From: Actinomycetota bacterium
Lineage (GTDB): Bacteria; Actinomycetota; Actinomycetes; Streptosporangiales; Streptosporangiaceae
DNA: 13,640 nucleotides
Assembly: GCA_003168295.1 (NCBI GenBank)
Contig: PMST01000614.1
Location: forward strand, 1 to 13,640
Direction of reading: 5' to 3'
Part shown: one piece after another, positions 5,873-12,591 of the stretch
How the letters are laid out: every line of letters begins with the position of its first letter
How positions within the stretch are numbered: the stretch's first letter is position 1
Made by a program: the position numbers and the translations under genes
The notes under the pieces: model-generated
The model's database searches: none
What the model saw: only the letters and a program-made list of their open reading frames with translations
Told to the model about the DNA's origin: nothing

Positions 5873-8800
5873 TCAGCTGTCGGCGGTGAGCTCGGCCAGT
5901 TCGTCACGGGTGGCCTGGGTGTCGGGATGGTGAGCGCCTAGTACCCGGCTGCGGTCCGCGAGGACCTGGCGGTGGAGCTCGACCGCCTCGGCGCGCCGTC
6001 CCTGCCGGCCGGCCAGCCAGGCCAGGGTGTCACGCGAGGTCAGGGTGTCGGGATGGTCGTCGCCCAGCACACGGCGCCGGGCGGCGAGCACCTCGCGGCA
6101 CAGCTGCTCGGACTCGGCGTAACGGCCCTGCAGGCCGATCAGCTGGGCCAGGTCATGACGTGAGATGAGCGTGTCGGGATGGTCCGGGCCAAGGACGCGC
6201 TGGCGGTCGGCCAGGACGGCGCCGTACTCGCGCTCGGCCTCGGCGTAGCGGCCTGCTCGCTTGGTGAGCCAGGCCCGGGTGGCGCGGGTGGTCAGAGTAT
6301 CGGGATGGTCCTCCCCGAGGACCCGGCGGCGGTCCTCAAGCACACCGCGGCACAGCTCGCTGGCCTCGCCGAGCTTGCCGCGCAGCCCGGTCAGCCAGGC
6401 CATCGTCTCGCGGGCGGCGAGGGTATCGGGATGATCGTCGCCGAGAACCTGCCTGCGGCCGCCGAGCACCTGGTTCACGATCTCGATGGCCTCGCTGTAG
6501 CGGCCTTGCCGCCCGATGAGCCAGCCGAGCCGGTGCCCGGTGGCGAGGGTATCAGGGTGATCCTCGCCCAGCGTGCGGCGCCGGGCCGCCAGCACCTGCC
6601 GGAACAACGGCTCCGCGTCGGCGTAGCGGCCCTGCAGGCCGAGCATTCGCGCCAGCCGGTGCCGGGTGGCCAGGTTGTCGAAATGGTCCTCGCCCAGCAG
6701 CCGGCGCCGGTCCTGCAGGATCTGGTGGCACAGTTCCTCGGCTTCGGCGTAGCGGCCCTGCAGCCCGACGATGCGCGCCAGCCGGTGCCGGGTAGCCAGG
6801 GTATCGGGGTGGTCGTTGCCCAGGACCCGCCGCCGGTCGGCGAGGACCTGGCGGTACATCCGTTCCGCGTCGGCGTAGCGGCCGGCCTTGCCGGTCACGC
6901 GGGCCAGGTGCTGCCGGGTGGTCAGCGAGTCGGGGTCGCTGTCGCCGAGGAGCCTGTGCTGGTCGGCCAGGACTCCGCGGCCCAGTTCCTCCGCCTCGGC
7001 GTAGCGGCCCTGCAGGCCGATCATCCTAGCCTGGTTGTACCGGGCGGCCAGGGTTTCCCGGTGTCCGGGCCCCAGCAACCGGTAGTCATCGTCGAGCAGC
7101 CCGCGGTACAGCTGCTCGGCCTCGCCATAGCGGCCCTGCATGCCGATCGCGGCGGCGAGATCATGGCGGGTGGTCAGGGTGTCGAGGTGATCGGTGCCCT
7201 GGACCCGGCACCGATCGGCGAGCAGCTCACGGTACAGCGTCTCGGCCTCGCCGGCCCGCCCACGCCGCACCAGCGTATCGGCGAGGCACCCGCGGGCGAT
7301 CATCGCGGCCGGGTCGTCGCGGGACAAGAAGGCCGCCGTCTGCACGCTGACCTGCGCGAGCTTGCCCGCCGCCGCGAGCCGGCCGCTGCTCAGCAGGGCT
7401 TCGGTGCCGACCGCGCTGACCGTGAGCAGCCGGGCCAGCACCGCGGCCGCCAGGTCGTCGGCCAGCAGATCGATGACGGCGTCCAGGTGCGGCACGAGCA
7501 GCCGCCAGGCGGGCCAGTCACCGGGCCGGGACGGGTCGAGGCCGCCCGCGGCGGCTTCGAGCAGAGCCACGGCCGCGTTTTGCACCATCGTCCGCTCGGT
7601 GGCCGCGATGGTCGCCAGCCGGCTCCGGTTGGCGTCGGCGACCACGGGATGCACGGTGATGGCATGGACGCCCGCCGGGCCGCCGCCGCTGGAGATCTCG
7701 ATCAGCCCGGTGTGCGACAGGCCCTGCATGCACGACCGCAGCCGGGACCAGCCGTCGTCCTTGGAGGATCCGCCCGTTTCGTTCTGCAGCAGGTCCGCCA
7801 GCGGCGCCGGCCGCAGCAGCGACGCCGGAATCGGGGTGGCGGGCGCGAAGCATGACAGCACGAACAACAGCAGCCTGGCCTGCGGGCGCCCCTCGGCGGC
7901 GAGCGCGTCCAGGGACAGATCCCAGGTGCGCTGGACATCGGCGCGGATGTCGGCCCCCGGACCCTCGATGTCAGCCAGGGCGGCCGGCAGCTCGACGCTG
8001 TCCAGCGCCTCGTGATAACCGGCGAAGGTCGACCACCGCGCGAACGGCGACCCGAGGTAGGCGCCGGCCAGGTGCAGGGCCAGCGGCAGCCCGCCCAGCC
8101 GCCGGGACAGCTCGCGGGCCTGGTGGCCGCCCGGGTCCGTCACGTCCGGGGCCAGATCCCGCAGGACCTCGGCGCTGGCCTCCTCATCCAGCGGTTTCAG
8201 CTCGCGCAGCGTGACGCCGGTTCCCCACATCTGCGGGTCCCGGTGGCGAGTGGTCACGATCACCATCCCCGCCGGGTCGGCCCGCAGCCAGCCGGTGCCG
8301 TCGGCCGGCGTCGTCGCGTCGGCGCCGGCCAGCACCGCGGGATGGTCTGCGCCGTCGAAGATCAGCAGCCAGCGCCGGCCGCCGGCGTGCTCGCCGTTCA
8401 GGAACTCCCACGCCCGCGCCGGTGCGGTCCGCGCGCCCTCTCGGACCGGGGCGATCACCGATTCCGGCGCCTGCAGCTCCCTGAGGACCTCGAGCATCCC
8501 GCTGGTCAGCAGCGCCGTGTCGGTCGCGCCGAGCCACCACACGCGGTACCCGCGGTCTTTGGCCATCTTGGCGGCCGCGAGCGCGACGGTCGATTTACCC
8601 AGCCCGCCCATGCCGGTGATCACGAACGTCCGGCTCGCCCGCCAGGGGTAGGACCGCAGCGCCCGGCGCAGCTCGCCGAGCAGCCCGTCGCGGCCGCGCA
8701 CGTCCGCCGGAAGCTTCCCCAGCGGAGGCGCGACCGGCAGCGGCACGGACCCGCCTCCGCCGCTGACCGGCGATGGCGGTAGCTCGATCCGCCCGGCGAG

Positions 8801-10291
8801 ATGAATCCACGCCGAGACGCGGGACTCCTTGACCCGGCCCGCTACATGCTCGAAGGCACCGGAATCGACCCGCCCGGCGCCGTGCCTGACGACGTGATCG
8901 TAGACATAGTCGGACACGGCGAAGATCAGGTCCGCCCGCGCGTCCGCGAGCCGCTCCTTGACGGCGGGGGCGTCTAGGATGCGCGCGGTGGAGATCACCG
9001 CCTGGCCGGTCAGCCCCTCGGCGTCCTTCCCGACCGGCCCGATGTGCAGGGCGGCCCGGAGCTGGATCAGCACCACCTCGCTGGCCCGGCGGTTGTACTG
9101 GCGCAGCCGGGCCGCCAGTTCCGGGATCAGCGGGTCCACCACGCGAAGCGTGGAGATGGTGGGCGGCACTATGATGACCGCGCCGTCACCGCGGTCCTCG
9201 TAGTAGCAGTCGGCCCACGGCACACCTGAGGCCTGGAACGATGACCGCAAGATCTCGTACAGCGCCGCCCGCACGACATCACGATCAGGGTCAAGGCGCA
9301 GGGGATTTCCGAAACCGGCTACGTCGGTGAACAAGATCGAGCAGTTCAGCGGCTCACCCGGGACACCGAACCACCGCGCGGCCACGGTCGGAGAAGCCTC
9401 GCCCGTGACCTTCTCCGGGCCACGGGCGGCGGCTGGGGTCTGGCCGTTTCCCGCCGGGCCCGACCCGCCGACCCGGCTGTCCGGGCCAGTGCCTGCGTCC
9501 GGCCGTGCGGGATCGCAGATCGCGGCCAGGCCGTCCAGGTCGACGACGGTCAGCCGGCGTGACCGCTCGCCGCGAACGATGATCCCGCGTTCCCGCCAGG
9601 ACCGCAGGAACCGGCCCACCGCGTCGGCGGTCGTTCCGGCCCAGTCCGCGAGCTCCTGCTGCGACATCGGCAAGGTGAAGGCCGCCGCGGCGGCGTGCCG
9701 GTAGCCGCCCCGGCGCTGGGCCAGGTCGAACAGCAGCCAGGCCAGCCGCCGCTCCGCACTCCCCCCCTCGCCGGGGAAAAGCCGGGCCCTGTCCTCCTCC
9801 TGCCGCTCCTTGACCTGGCGTTGCAGGACTTCGACGGCACGGGGGTGCCCGCGCAGGAACTCGGCGAACCGGTCCGCGGGCACCACCATCGCCGAGACCT
9901 CATCGAGCGCCGTCACAGTGGCCGACCGCACCTGGGTAGTCAGCGCCGCGCGCTCGCCAATCACGTCTCCCTGACCGCGGACCGCCAGGATTTTCTCGCC
10001 CGCGCCGTTACCGTCCCGGACGCTGACCTTGACCCAGCCCGAGTCGATGATCATCACCTGGGAGGAGTCGTCGCCCGCGCCGTACAGCACCGATCCGGGC
10101 CGGAAGACCTCTTCCACTCCGGCGGCGGCCAGCGCCTCTCGTTCGGGGTCGGCCAGCGCGTTCCAGAAGGCGCGGACGGTGGGCCGCTCCCACCGCACGT
10201 TCCGCGCGACCACCGGAACCGCTGCGACCTCGCCTGTGTCCTGGCTGGCGCCATCGCCGCCGTCAGGGCCGGATCCGCTGTCCCTGCTCAC
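5873..10291 (-). CDS. Crp-like sensor / HTH / cyclase-like / NB-ARC / TPR signalling protein
   Basis: A single 1472-residue frame begins at GTG 10291 with AGGGGA 11 bases upstream. A cyclic-nucleotide-binding domain (about 45-155) keeps the phosphate-cassette pattern GERAAL...VRSATV (112-126; Glu113, Arg122, Ser123 match the Crp ligand positions). A Crp-type winged HTH follows (209-258, MSQQELADWAGTTADAVGRF). Residues 314-500 resemble class III nucleotide cyclases: FTDVAGFG (321-328) and EDRGDG (365-370) carry the two metal-site Asp residues, but the usual catalytic Asn is Ile433, with Arg437 kept. The NB-ARC ATPase has P-loop GMGGLGKST (560-568), Walker B LLIFDGAD (642-649), VIVTTRHR (677-684) and GLPLAL (734-739). 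Eleven 42-residue TPRs end the protein. By analogy with AfsR it is probably a STAND transcriptional regulator; a defence or conflict role is possible but unproven. Confidence 0.9.
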   Translation of the reverse strand: MSRDSGSGPDGGDGASQDTGEVAAVPVVARNVRWERPTVRAFWNALADPEREALAAAGVEEVFRPGSVLYGAGDDSSQVMIIDSGWVKVSVRDGNGAGEKILAVRGQGDVIGERAALTTQVRSATVTALDEVSAMVVPADRFAEFLRGHPRAVEVLQRQVKERQEEDRARLFPGEGGSAERRLAWLLFDLAQRRGGYRHAAAAAFTLPMSQQELADWAGTTADAVGRFLRSWRERGIIVRGERSRRLTVVDLDGLAAICDPARPDAGTGPDSRVGGSGPAGNGQTPAAARGPEKVTGEASPTVAARWFGVPGEPLNCSILFTDVAGFGNPLRLDPDRDVVRAALYEILRSSFQASGVPWADCYYEDRGDGAVIIVPPTISTLRVVDPLIPELAARLRQYNRRASEVVLIQLRAALHIGPVGKDAEGLTGQAVISTARILDAPAVKERLADARADLIFAVSDYVYDHVVRHGAGRVDSGAFEHVAGRVKESRVSAWIHLAGRIELPPSPVSGGGGSVPLPVAPPLGKLPADVRGRDGLLGELRRALRSYPWRASRTFVITGMGGLGKSTVALAAAKMAKDRGYRVWWLGATDTALLTSGMLEVLRELQAPESVIAPVREGARTAPARAWEFLNGEHAGGRRWLLIFDGADHPAVLAGADATTPADGTGWLRADPAGMVIVTTRHRDPQMWGTGVTLRELKPLDEEASAEVLRDLAPDVTDPGGHQARELSRRLGGLPLALHLAGAYLGSPFARWSTFAGYHEALDSVELPAALADIEGPGADIRADVQRTWDLSLDALAAEGRPQARLLLFVLSCFAPATPIPASLLRPAPLADLLQNETGGSSKDDGWSRLRSCMQGLSHTGLIEISSGGGPAGVHAITVHPVVADANRSRLATIAATERTMVQNAAVALLEAAAGGLDPSRPGDWPAWRLLVPHLDAVIDLLADDLAAAVLARLLTVSAVGTEALLSSGRLAAAGKLAQVSVQTAAFLSRDDPAAMIARGCLADTLVRRGRAGEAETLYRELLADRCRVQGTDHLDTLTTRHDLAAAIGMQGRYGEAEQLYRGLLDDDYRLLGPGHRETLAARYNQARMIGLQGRYAEAEELGRGVLADQHRLLGDSDPDSLTTRQHLARVTGKAGRYADAERMYRQVLADRRRVLGNDHPDTLATRHRLARIVGLQGRYAEAEELCHQILQDRRRLLGEDHFDNLATRHRLARMLGLQGRYADAEPLFRQVLAARRRTLGEDHPDTLATGHRLGWLIGRQGRYSEAIEIVNQVLGGRRQVLGDDHPDTLAARETMAWLTGLRGKLGEASELCRGVLEDRRRVLGEDHPDTLTTRATRAWLTKRAGRYAEAEREYGAVLADRQRVLGPDHPDTLISRHDLAQLIGLQGRYAESEQLCREVLAARRRVLGDDHPDTLTSRDTLAWLAGRQGRRAEAVELHRQVLADRSRVLGAHHPDTQATRDELAELTADS
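5876..7261 (-). repeat. Eleven tandem 126-bp units encoding TPRs
   Basis: The last 462 codons of the STAND gene are exactly eleven in-phase 42-codon units of the form GRYAEAExLxRxVLADRRRVL, then a GxDHPDTLxTR motif. This is the kinesin-light-chain-like TPR_10/TPR_12 type. The final unit ends at the stop codon with no trailing sequence. Such superhelical arrays usually sense ligands or partners. Unit number may vary between strains by recombination; that is inference. Confidence 0.9.
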
Positions 10292-10328
10292 GGTGTGGCC
10301 TGTCCCCTACGTGTGATCCACCTGCTGC

Positions 10329-10373
10329 TTGTCAAGCACCGCATTGTCAAGCACCGCATTGTCAAGCACCGCG
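10329..10373. promoter_or_regulatory. Three tandem 15-bp repeats upstream of the STAND gene
   Basis: The unit TTGTCAAGCACCGCA occurs three times head to tail (10329-10343, 10344-10358, 10359-10373), differing only in the final base of the last copy. On the minus strand each copy contains CTTGACAA, that is, a consensus TTGACA -35 hexamer. The array ends 38 bases before the GTG of the STAND gene. It may be a cluster of binding sites for the encoded Crp-type domain (autoregulation) or a promoter with duplicated -35 elements. I see no strong -10. Confidence 0.6.
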
Positions 10374-10442
10374 CGGAAAGCCGCCGCTGCTCAGGAGTCT
10401 CGTCCGGCACACAGCTGCATCAGAGCGCACGATTTGCAGCCT

Positions 10443-10463
10443 ATGCGTCGCCAGTGTACGCAT
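10443..10463. other. Small inverted repeat between the membrane-protein gene and the STAND gene
   Basis: ATGCGT (10443-10448) and ACGCAT (10458-10463) are inverted repeats separated by nine bases, within the 220-base gap upstream of the STAND gene. This is too short to be sure it is not chance. The rest of the gap shows no gene. Confidence 0.25.
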
Positions 10464-10511
10464 GTCGACGCCGGTCGCCGGGAGCCGAGGCCGAGCAGCA
10501 TAAGGCGGCGA

Positions 10512-10946
10512 TCAGAACGGCCAGCCCGATGGGATGGGAAAGGGGATACCCGTGCGGCCGGGGACCGGCAGCCTCTTCGGCGGGCGCCGCGGCGGCCCGA
10601 GGCGGGCGGTCGCGGGCGGAGCCGACGGGGTCGCCTGGGGGGTCGTGACCCCGGAGGCCGGCACATAGGCCTGGGGTGACGCGGTGGGCGACGCTGGCCT
10701 GACCGGCGTGGACGACGGGGTCGACGGGGTCGACGGGCTCGACGGGGTGACCGACGCCGAGGGCGCGGAGCGGGCGGGCGCCGTAGGACCGGGTGCGCTG
10801 ATCGCGGCGGCGCTGTGTCCGGTCAGCGTGAGCGCCAGCGCGATCGCGATCCCGACGGCGGCGAGCGCTCCCGCGCCTGCGGCCGCGCCCGACCGGAAGC
10901 TCATTTCCTCCATGCGGGCGTTGACCGTGGTCCTGAACTTACGCAT
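10512..10946 (-). CDS. Small membrane-anchored Pro/Ser/Thr-rich protein
   Basis: The product has 144 residues and no recognised family. ATG at 10946 is preferred because a G-rich ribosome-binding stretch (AAGGGGGGG) lies just before it; an in-frame GTG at 10967 would put that stretch inside the gene. The N-terminus (MRKFRTTVNARMEEMSFRSG) is polar and basic. One hydrophobic helix follows at about 21-42 (AAAGAGALAAVGIAIALALTLT). The rest is low complexity: SPSTPSTPSS, PTASPQ, then a basic PPRRPPKR and a PFPIPSGWPF end. This predicts a single-pass membrane or wall-spanning protein with an extended outer tail. It follows the anti-sigma gene by 64 bases on the same strand, so it may be the third gene of the sigK-rskA operon. 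Its function is unknown. Confidence 0.65.
   Translation of the reverse strand: MRKFRTTVNARMEEMSFRSGAAAGAGALAAVGIAIALALTLTGHSAAAISAPGPTAPARSAPSASVTPSSPSTPSTPSSTPVRPASPTASPQAYVPASGVTTPQATPSAPPATARLGPPRRPPKRLPVPGRTGIPFPIPSGWPF
10714..10749. repeat. Four tandem 9-bp units coding for Ser/Thr-Pro repeats
   Basis: GACGGGGTC occurs at 10714-10722 and 10723-10731, followed by two one-base variants up to 10749. On the minus strand this makes the S/T-P tripeptide run of the small membrane protein. Repeat number is likely to vary by slippage. Confidence 0.75.
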
Positions 10947-11010
10947 CCCTTGCCCCCCCTTCGCCACGACATAGCACGATACAGCGGTACCGGCCGGTTT
11001 GGCAGGCTGG

Positions 11011-11811
11011 CTAGAGCACGAGGTCCAGCATCATCGGGGGGGTGGGACGGCTGGTTGCGCCGGCCGGTCCGGCGATCAGGGCGAGGTGATCACCCGAGCG
11101 CAGACCCGACGCGATGACCGGGCCGACCATGTGGTCGCCGGCCTGGGGAAGCATGCCCACCAGACGGTCCCCGGCCGAACCGATGAGCCACAGTTGATAG
11201 GCCCGGGAGGCAGGCAGCGCGTGCAGGCCGGCGGCGGTGAACACCAGCGCGTGCATCGAATGCGACATCACGACCGTGACGGTCCCGCCGCCCCTCACCG
11301 TCCTGGTCATCATGGTGGCATCCCGTGCGGTCAGCACCGCGGCCACCTGCTGGCTGCTCGCCTGCGCCTGGCTGAGTTGCTGTCGCATGGTGCCGTTCGA
11401 GACCCCGAACACCACGGCGGCGCCGAGCACGGCCACCGTGGCCACGGCGCCCGCCGCGACCACCAGGCGCCCCCGCCAGGCCAACGAGCGGAGCCACGCC
11501 CTCGTTCTGGAACGGGCGCCCCTCAGCGGGGCGGACCTGGCCGGGGCCGGGACGTCCGCGGTGACCGGCGACCGCTGCCTGGTCGTCGCGGCCGCCGCCA
11601 TTACCCGCTGCTTCAGGCCCGGCGGCGGGGTCTGCGCGGTGGCGGTGGCCAGCCGGGTGGTGGCCTCCCGCAGGCTGGCGGTCTCCTGTGCGCACTCGGC
11701 GCACCTGGCCAGGTGCCGCTCGAACCGGGCCCGGTCGCCGGCAGAGATCGCGTCCATCGCGTACGCCCCGGCCAGGGTGTGCGGTTCGCGTTTCAGCTGT
11801 GGCCGCTTCAC
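11011..11811 (-). CDS. rskA: RskA-type transmembrane anti-sigma factor
   Basis: The 266-residue product pairs with the upstream sigma factor. GTG at 11811 is chosen because it overlaps the sigma stop (GTGA), giving translational coupling; a TTG at 11829 is in frame but less likely. The N-terminal domain (about 1-60) is the zinc-associated anti-sigma type, with HTLAGAYAMDAI and HLARCAEC, so His33, Cys37 and Cys40 form the HxxxCxxC signature. One transmembrane helix lies at about 116-137 (LVVAAGAVATVAVLGAAVVF). The outer C-terminal domain (about 140-266) matches the RskA C-terminal fold, with MHALVFTAAGL and AYQLWLIG motifs. In the known family the cytoplasmic part sequesters SigK and regulated proteolysis releases it. 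The signal sensed here is unknown. Confidence 0.93.
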   Translation of the reverse strand: MKRPQLKREPHTLAGAYAMDAISAGDRARFERHLARCAECAQETASLREATTRLATATAQTPPPGLKQRVMAAAATTRQRSPVTADVPAPARSAPLRGARSRTRAWLRSLAWRGRLVVAAGAVATVAVLGAAVVFGVSNGTMRQQLSQAQASSQQVAAVLTARDATMMTRTVRGGGTVTVVMSHSMHALVFTAAGLHALPASRAYQLWLIGSAGDRLVGMLPQAGDHMVGPVIASGLRSGDHLALIAGPAGATSRPTPPMMLDLVL

Positions 11812-12467
11812 GAGGCCACGCCCAGGCAATCCCGCAGCCGGATCAGCGCGTCCCGCATCCTGGTCTTGATCGTCCCGGTCGGCACGCCGAGCAGGCCGGC
11901 CACCTGACCGTAGGTGTAACCGCCGTAATAGGCCAAGGTGACCGACTCGCGCTGCAGTTCGGTAAGAGTGCCCAGGCAGCGCGAGACGCGCTCACGGTCC
12001 AAACTGGACTCGACGGCCTCGGCAACCTCGTCATAGGGAATGTCGGCCGTCGCGACGCGGCGCTCGCGTTCGGCTTCCTTCTGCACGGACCTGACCCGGT
12101 CCACGGCACGGCGGTGCGCCAGCATCATCACCCACGCCAACGCGCTGCCCCGCGCCGCATCGAACTTGGACGCGTCCTGCCAGATATCCAGCAGGACGTC
12201 CTGGGTGACCTCCTCGGACTGGGCCGGATCGCGGATCACCCGCTTGACGACACCAAACACCGACGAGGCGATCTGCTCGTAGACGGCATCGAACGCCGCC
12301 GTGTCCCCCCGCGCCACCAGCCCAAGCTGCTCTCCAAGGTCCCAGACCGGGGCCCCAGAGAGGTCCCCGCGGGGGTCCCCGGGGGGGGCTGGGGGGATGG
12401 CATCCCCCCAGTAGCGGGGGGTGCCGGGGGGCTTAGGGGTTCGCCCCCCCGGGCTAGCACTGCTCAC
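11808..12467 (-). CDS. sigK: ECF RNA polymerase sigma factor, SigK type
   Basis: The product has 219 residues from GTG 12467. Region 2 spans about 51-130 (LVARGDTAAFDAVYEQ, RDPAQSEEVTQDVLLDIW, ALAWVMMLAHRRAVDRVRS). Region 4 is C-terminal, with YYGGYTYGQVAGLLGVPTGT and TIKTRMRDALIRLRDCLG. The order sigma-then-RskA and the sequence resemble mycobacterial SigK. Start choice is uncertain. GTG 12467 lies six bases after a promoter -10 shared with the divergent gene, which suggests a leaderless message and a 50-residue Gly/Pro-rich N-terminal extension not usual for SigK. GTG 12317 with GGAGAG upstream would give a 169-residue protein of more normal length. The frame is open further upstream (to about 13277), but that part is antisense to the oxidoreductase gene. 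Confidence 0.9.
   Translation of the reverse strand: MSSASPGGRTPKPPGTPRYWGDAIPPAPPGDPRGDLSGAPVWDLGEQLGLVARGDTAAFDAVYEQIASSVFGVVKRVIRDPAQSEEVTQDVLLDIWQDASKFDAARGSALAWVMMLAHRRAVDRVRSVQKEAERERRVATADIPYDEVAEAVESSLDRERVSRCLGTLTELQRESVTLAYYGGYTYGQVAGLLGVPTGTIKTRMRDALIRLRDCLGVAS
12355..12453. repeat. G/C-run palindromic element within the sigma gene's 5' end
   Basis: This stretch consists of runs of 5-8 G or C arranged as hairpins. CTGGGGGGATG (12389-12399) and CATCCCCCCAG (12401-12411) are exact inverted repeats around one base. CCGGGGGGC (12424-12432) pairs imperfectly with GCCCCCCCGG (12443-12452). CCCCGCGGGG is a palindrome at 12365-12374. It resembles GC-rich intergenic repeats of actinomycetes, here lying in the sigma reading frame. 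Confidence 0.7.
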
Positions 12468-12473
12468 GACTGT

Positions 12474-12501
12474 TATTCGTAGCAGGAACCGCCAGGGTTT
12501 G
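12474..12501 (-). promoter_or_regulatory. ECF (probably SigK) promoter of the sigK gene
   Basis: On the minus strand CAAACC (12501-12496) is followed by 15 bases and ACGAATA (12480-12474), with the GTG start 6 bases further on. The same elements and the same spacing occur on the opposite strand before the divergent gene. An AAC-containing -35 and a CGAAT-like -10 are typical of ECF promoters, which suggests autoregulation. Confidence 0.75.
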
Positions 12502-12506
12502 GCGGT
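12488..12506. promoter_or_regulatory. Dyad overlapping the sigK -35 element
   Basis: ACCGCCA (12488-12494) and TGGCGGT (12500-12506) are exact inverted repeats with a five-base spacer, and the -35 element of the sigK promoter lies inside the dyad. It is a candidate repressor or co-regulator site. Confidence 0.35.
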
Positions 12507-12523
12507 CGCGGGGTAATCCCGCG
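12507..12523. other. Second dyad in the sigK/oxidoreductase gap
   Basis: CGCGGG (12507-12512) and CCCGCG (12518-12523) are inverted repeats around gtaat, directly abutting the previous dyad and lying between the two divergent promoters. It may isolate the two promoters or bind a regulator. In such GC-rich DNA chance is possible. Confidence 0.3.
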
Positions 12524-12556
12524 CCGACCCGGCCATGAATAATCGCGCGGCCCAGG

Positions 12557-12584
12557 CAAACCTGCGCCCACGCCGCAACGAATA
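12557..12584 (+). promoter_or_regulatory. ECF (probably SigK) promoter of the oxidoreductase gene
   Basis: CAAACC (12557-12562), 15 bases, then ACGAATA (12578-12584), with the ATG starting 8 bases after the -10 ends. It matches the promoter of the divergent sigma gene in both elements and in spacer length. There is no room for a ribosome-binding site, so the transcript is probably leaderless. Confidence 0.75.
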
Positions 12585-12591
12585 GACTTGT

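Noticed and set aside
6179..7855. 558-codon plus-strand open frame
   Set aside because: It is antisense to the NB-ARC/TPR part of the STAND gene. Its repetitive composition mirrors the TPR units, and such shadow frames are expected in GC-rich DNA.
10329..10373. Possible CRISPR-like repeats
   Set aside because: The units are contiguous with no spacers and only 15 bp long.
9695..10648. 317-codon plus-strand open frame
   Set aside because: It overlaps the cNMP/HTH part of the STAND gene and the small membrane-protein gene in antisense and has no recognisable motif.
10978..11005. Third possible SigK promoter before the small membrane-protein gene
   Set aside because: The minus strand has AAACC after the rskA stop, but 15 bases later it reads ATCGTGC rather than ACGAATA, so the -10 is missing.
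11812..11829. TTG start for the anti-sigma gene
   Set aside because: GTG 11811 gives the common GTGA coupling with the sigma stop, and the family N-terminus begins close to that point.
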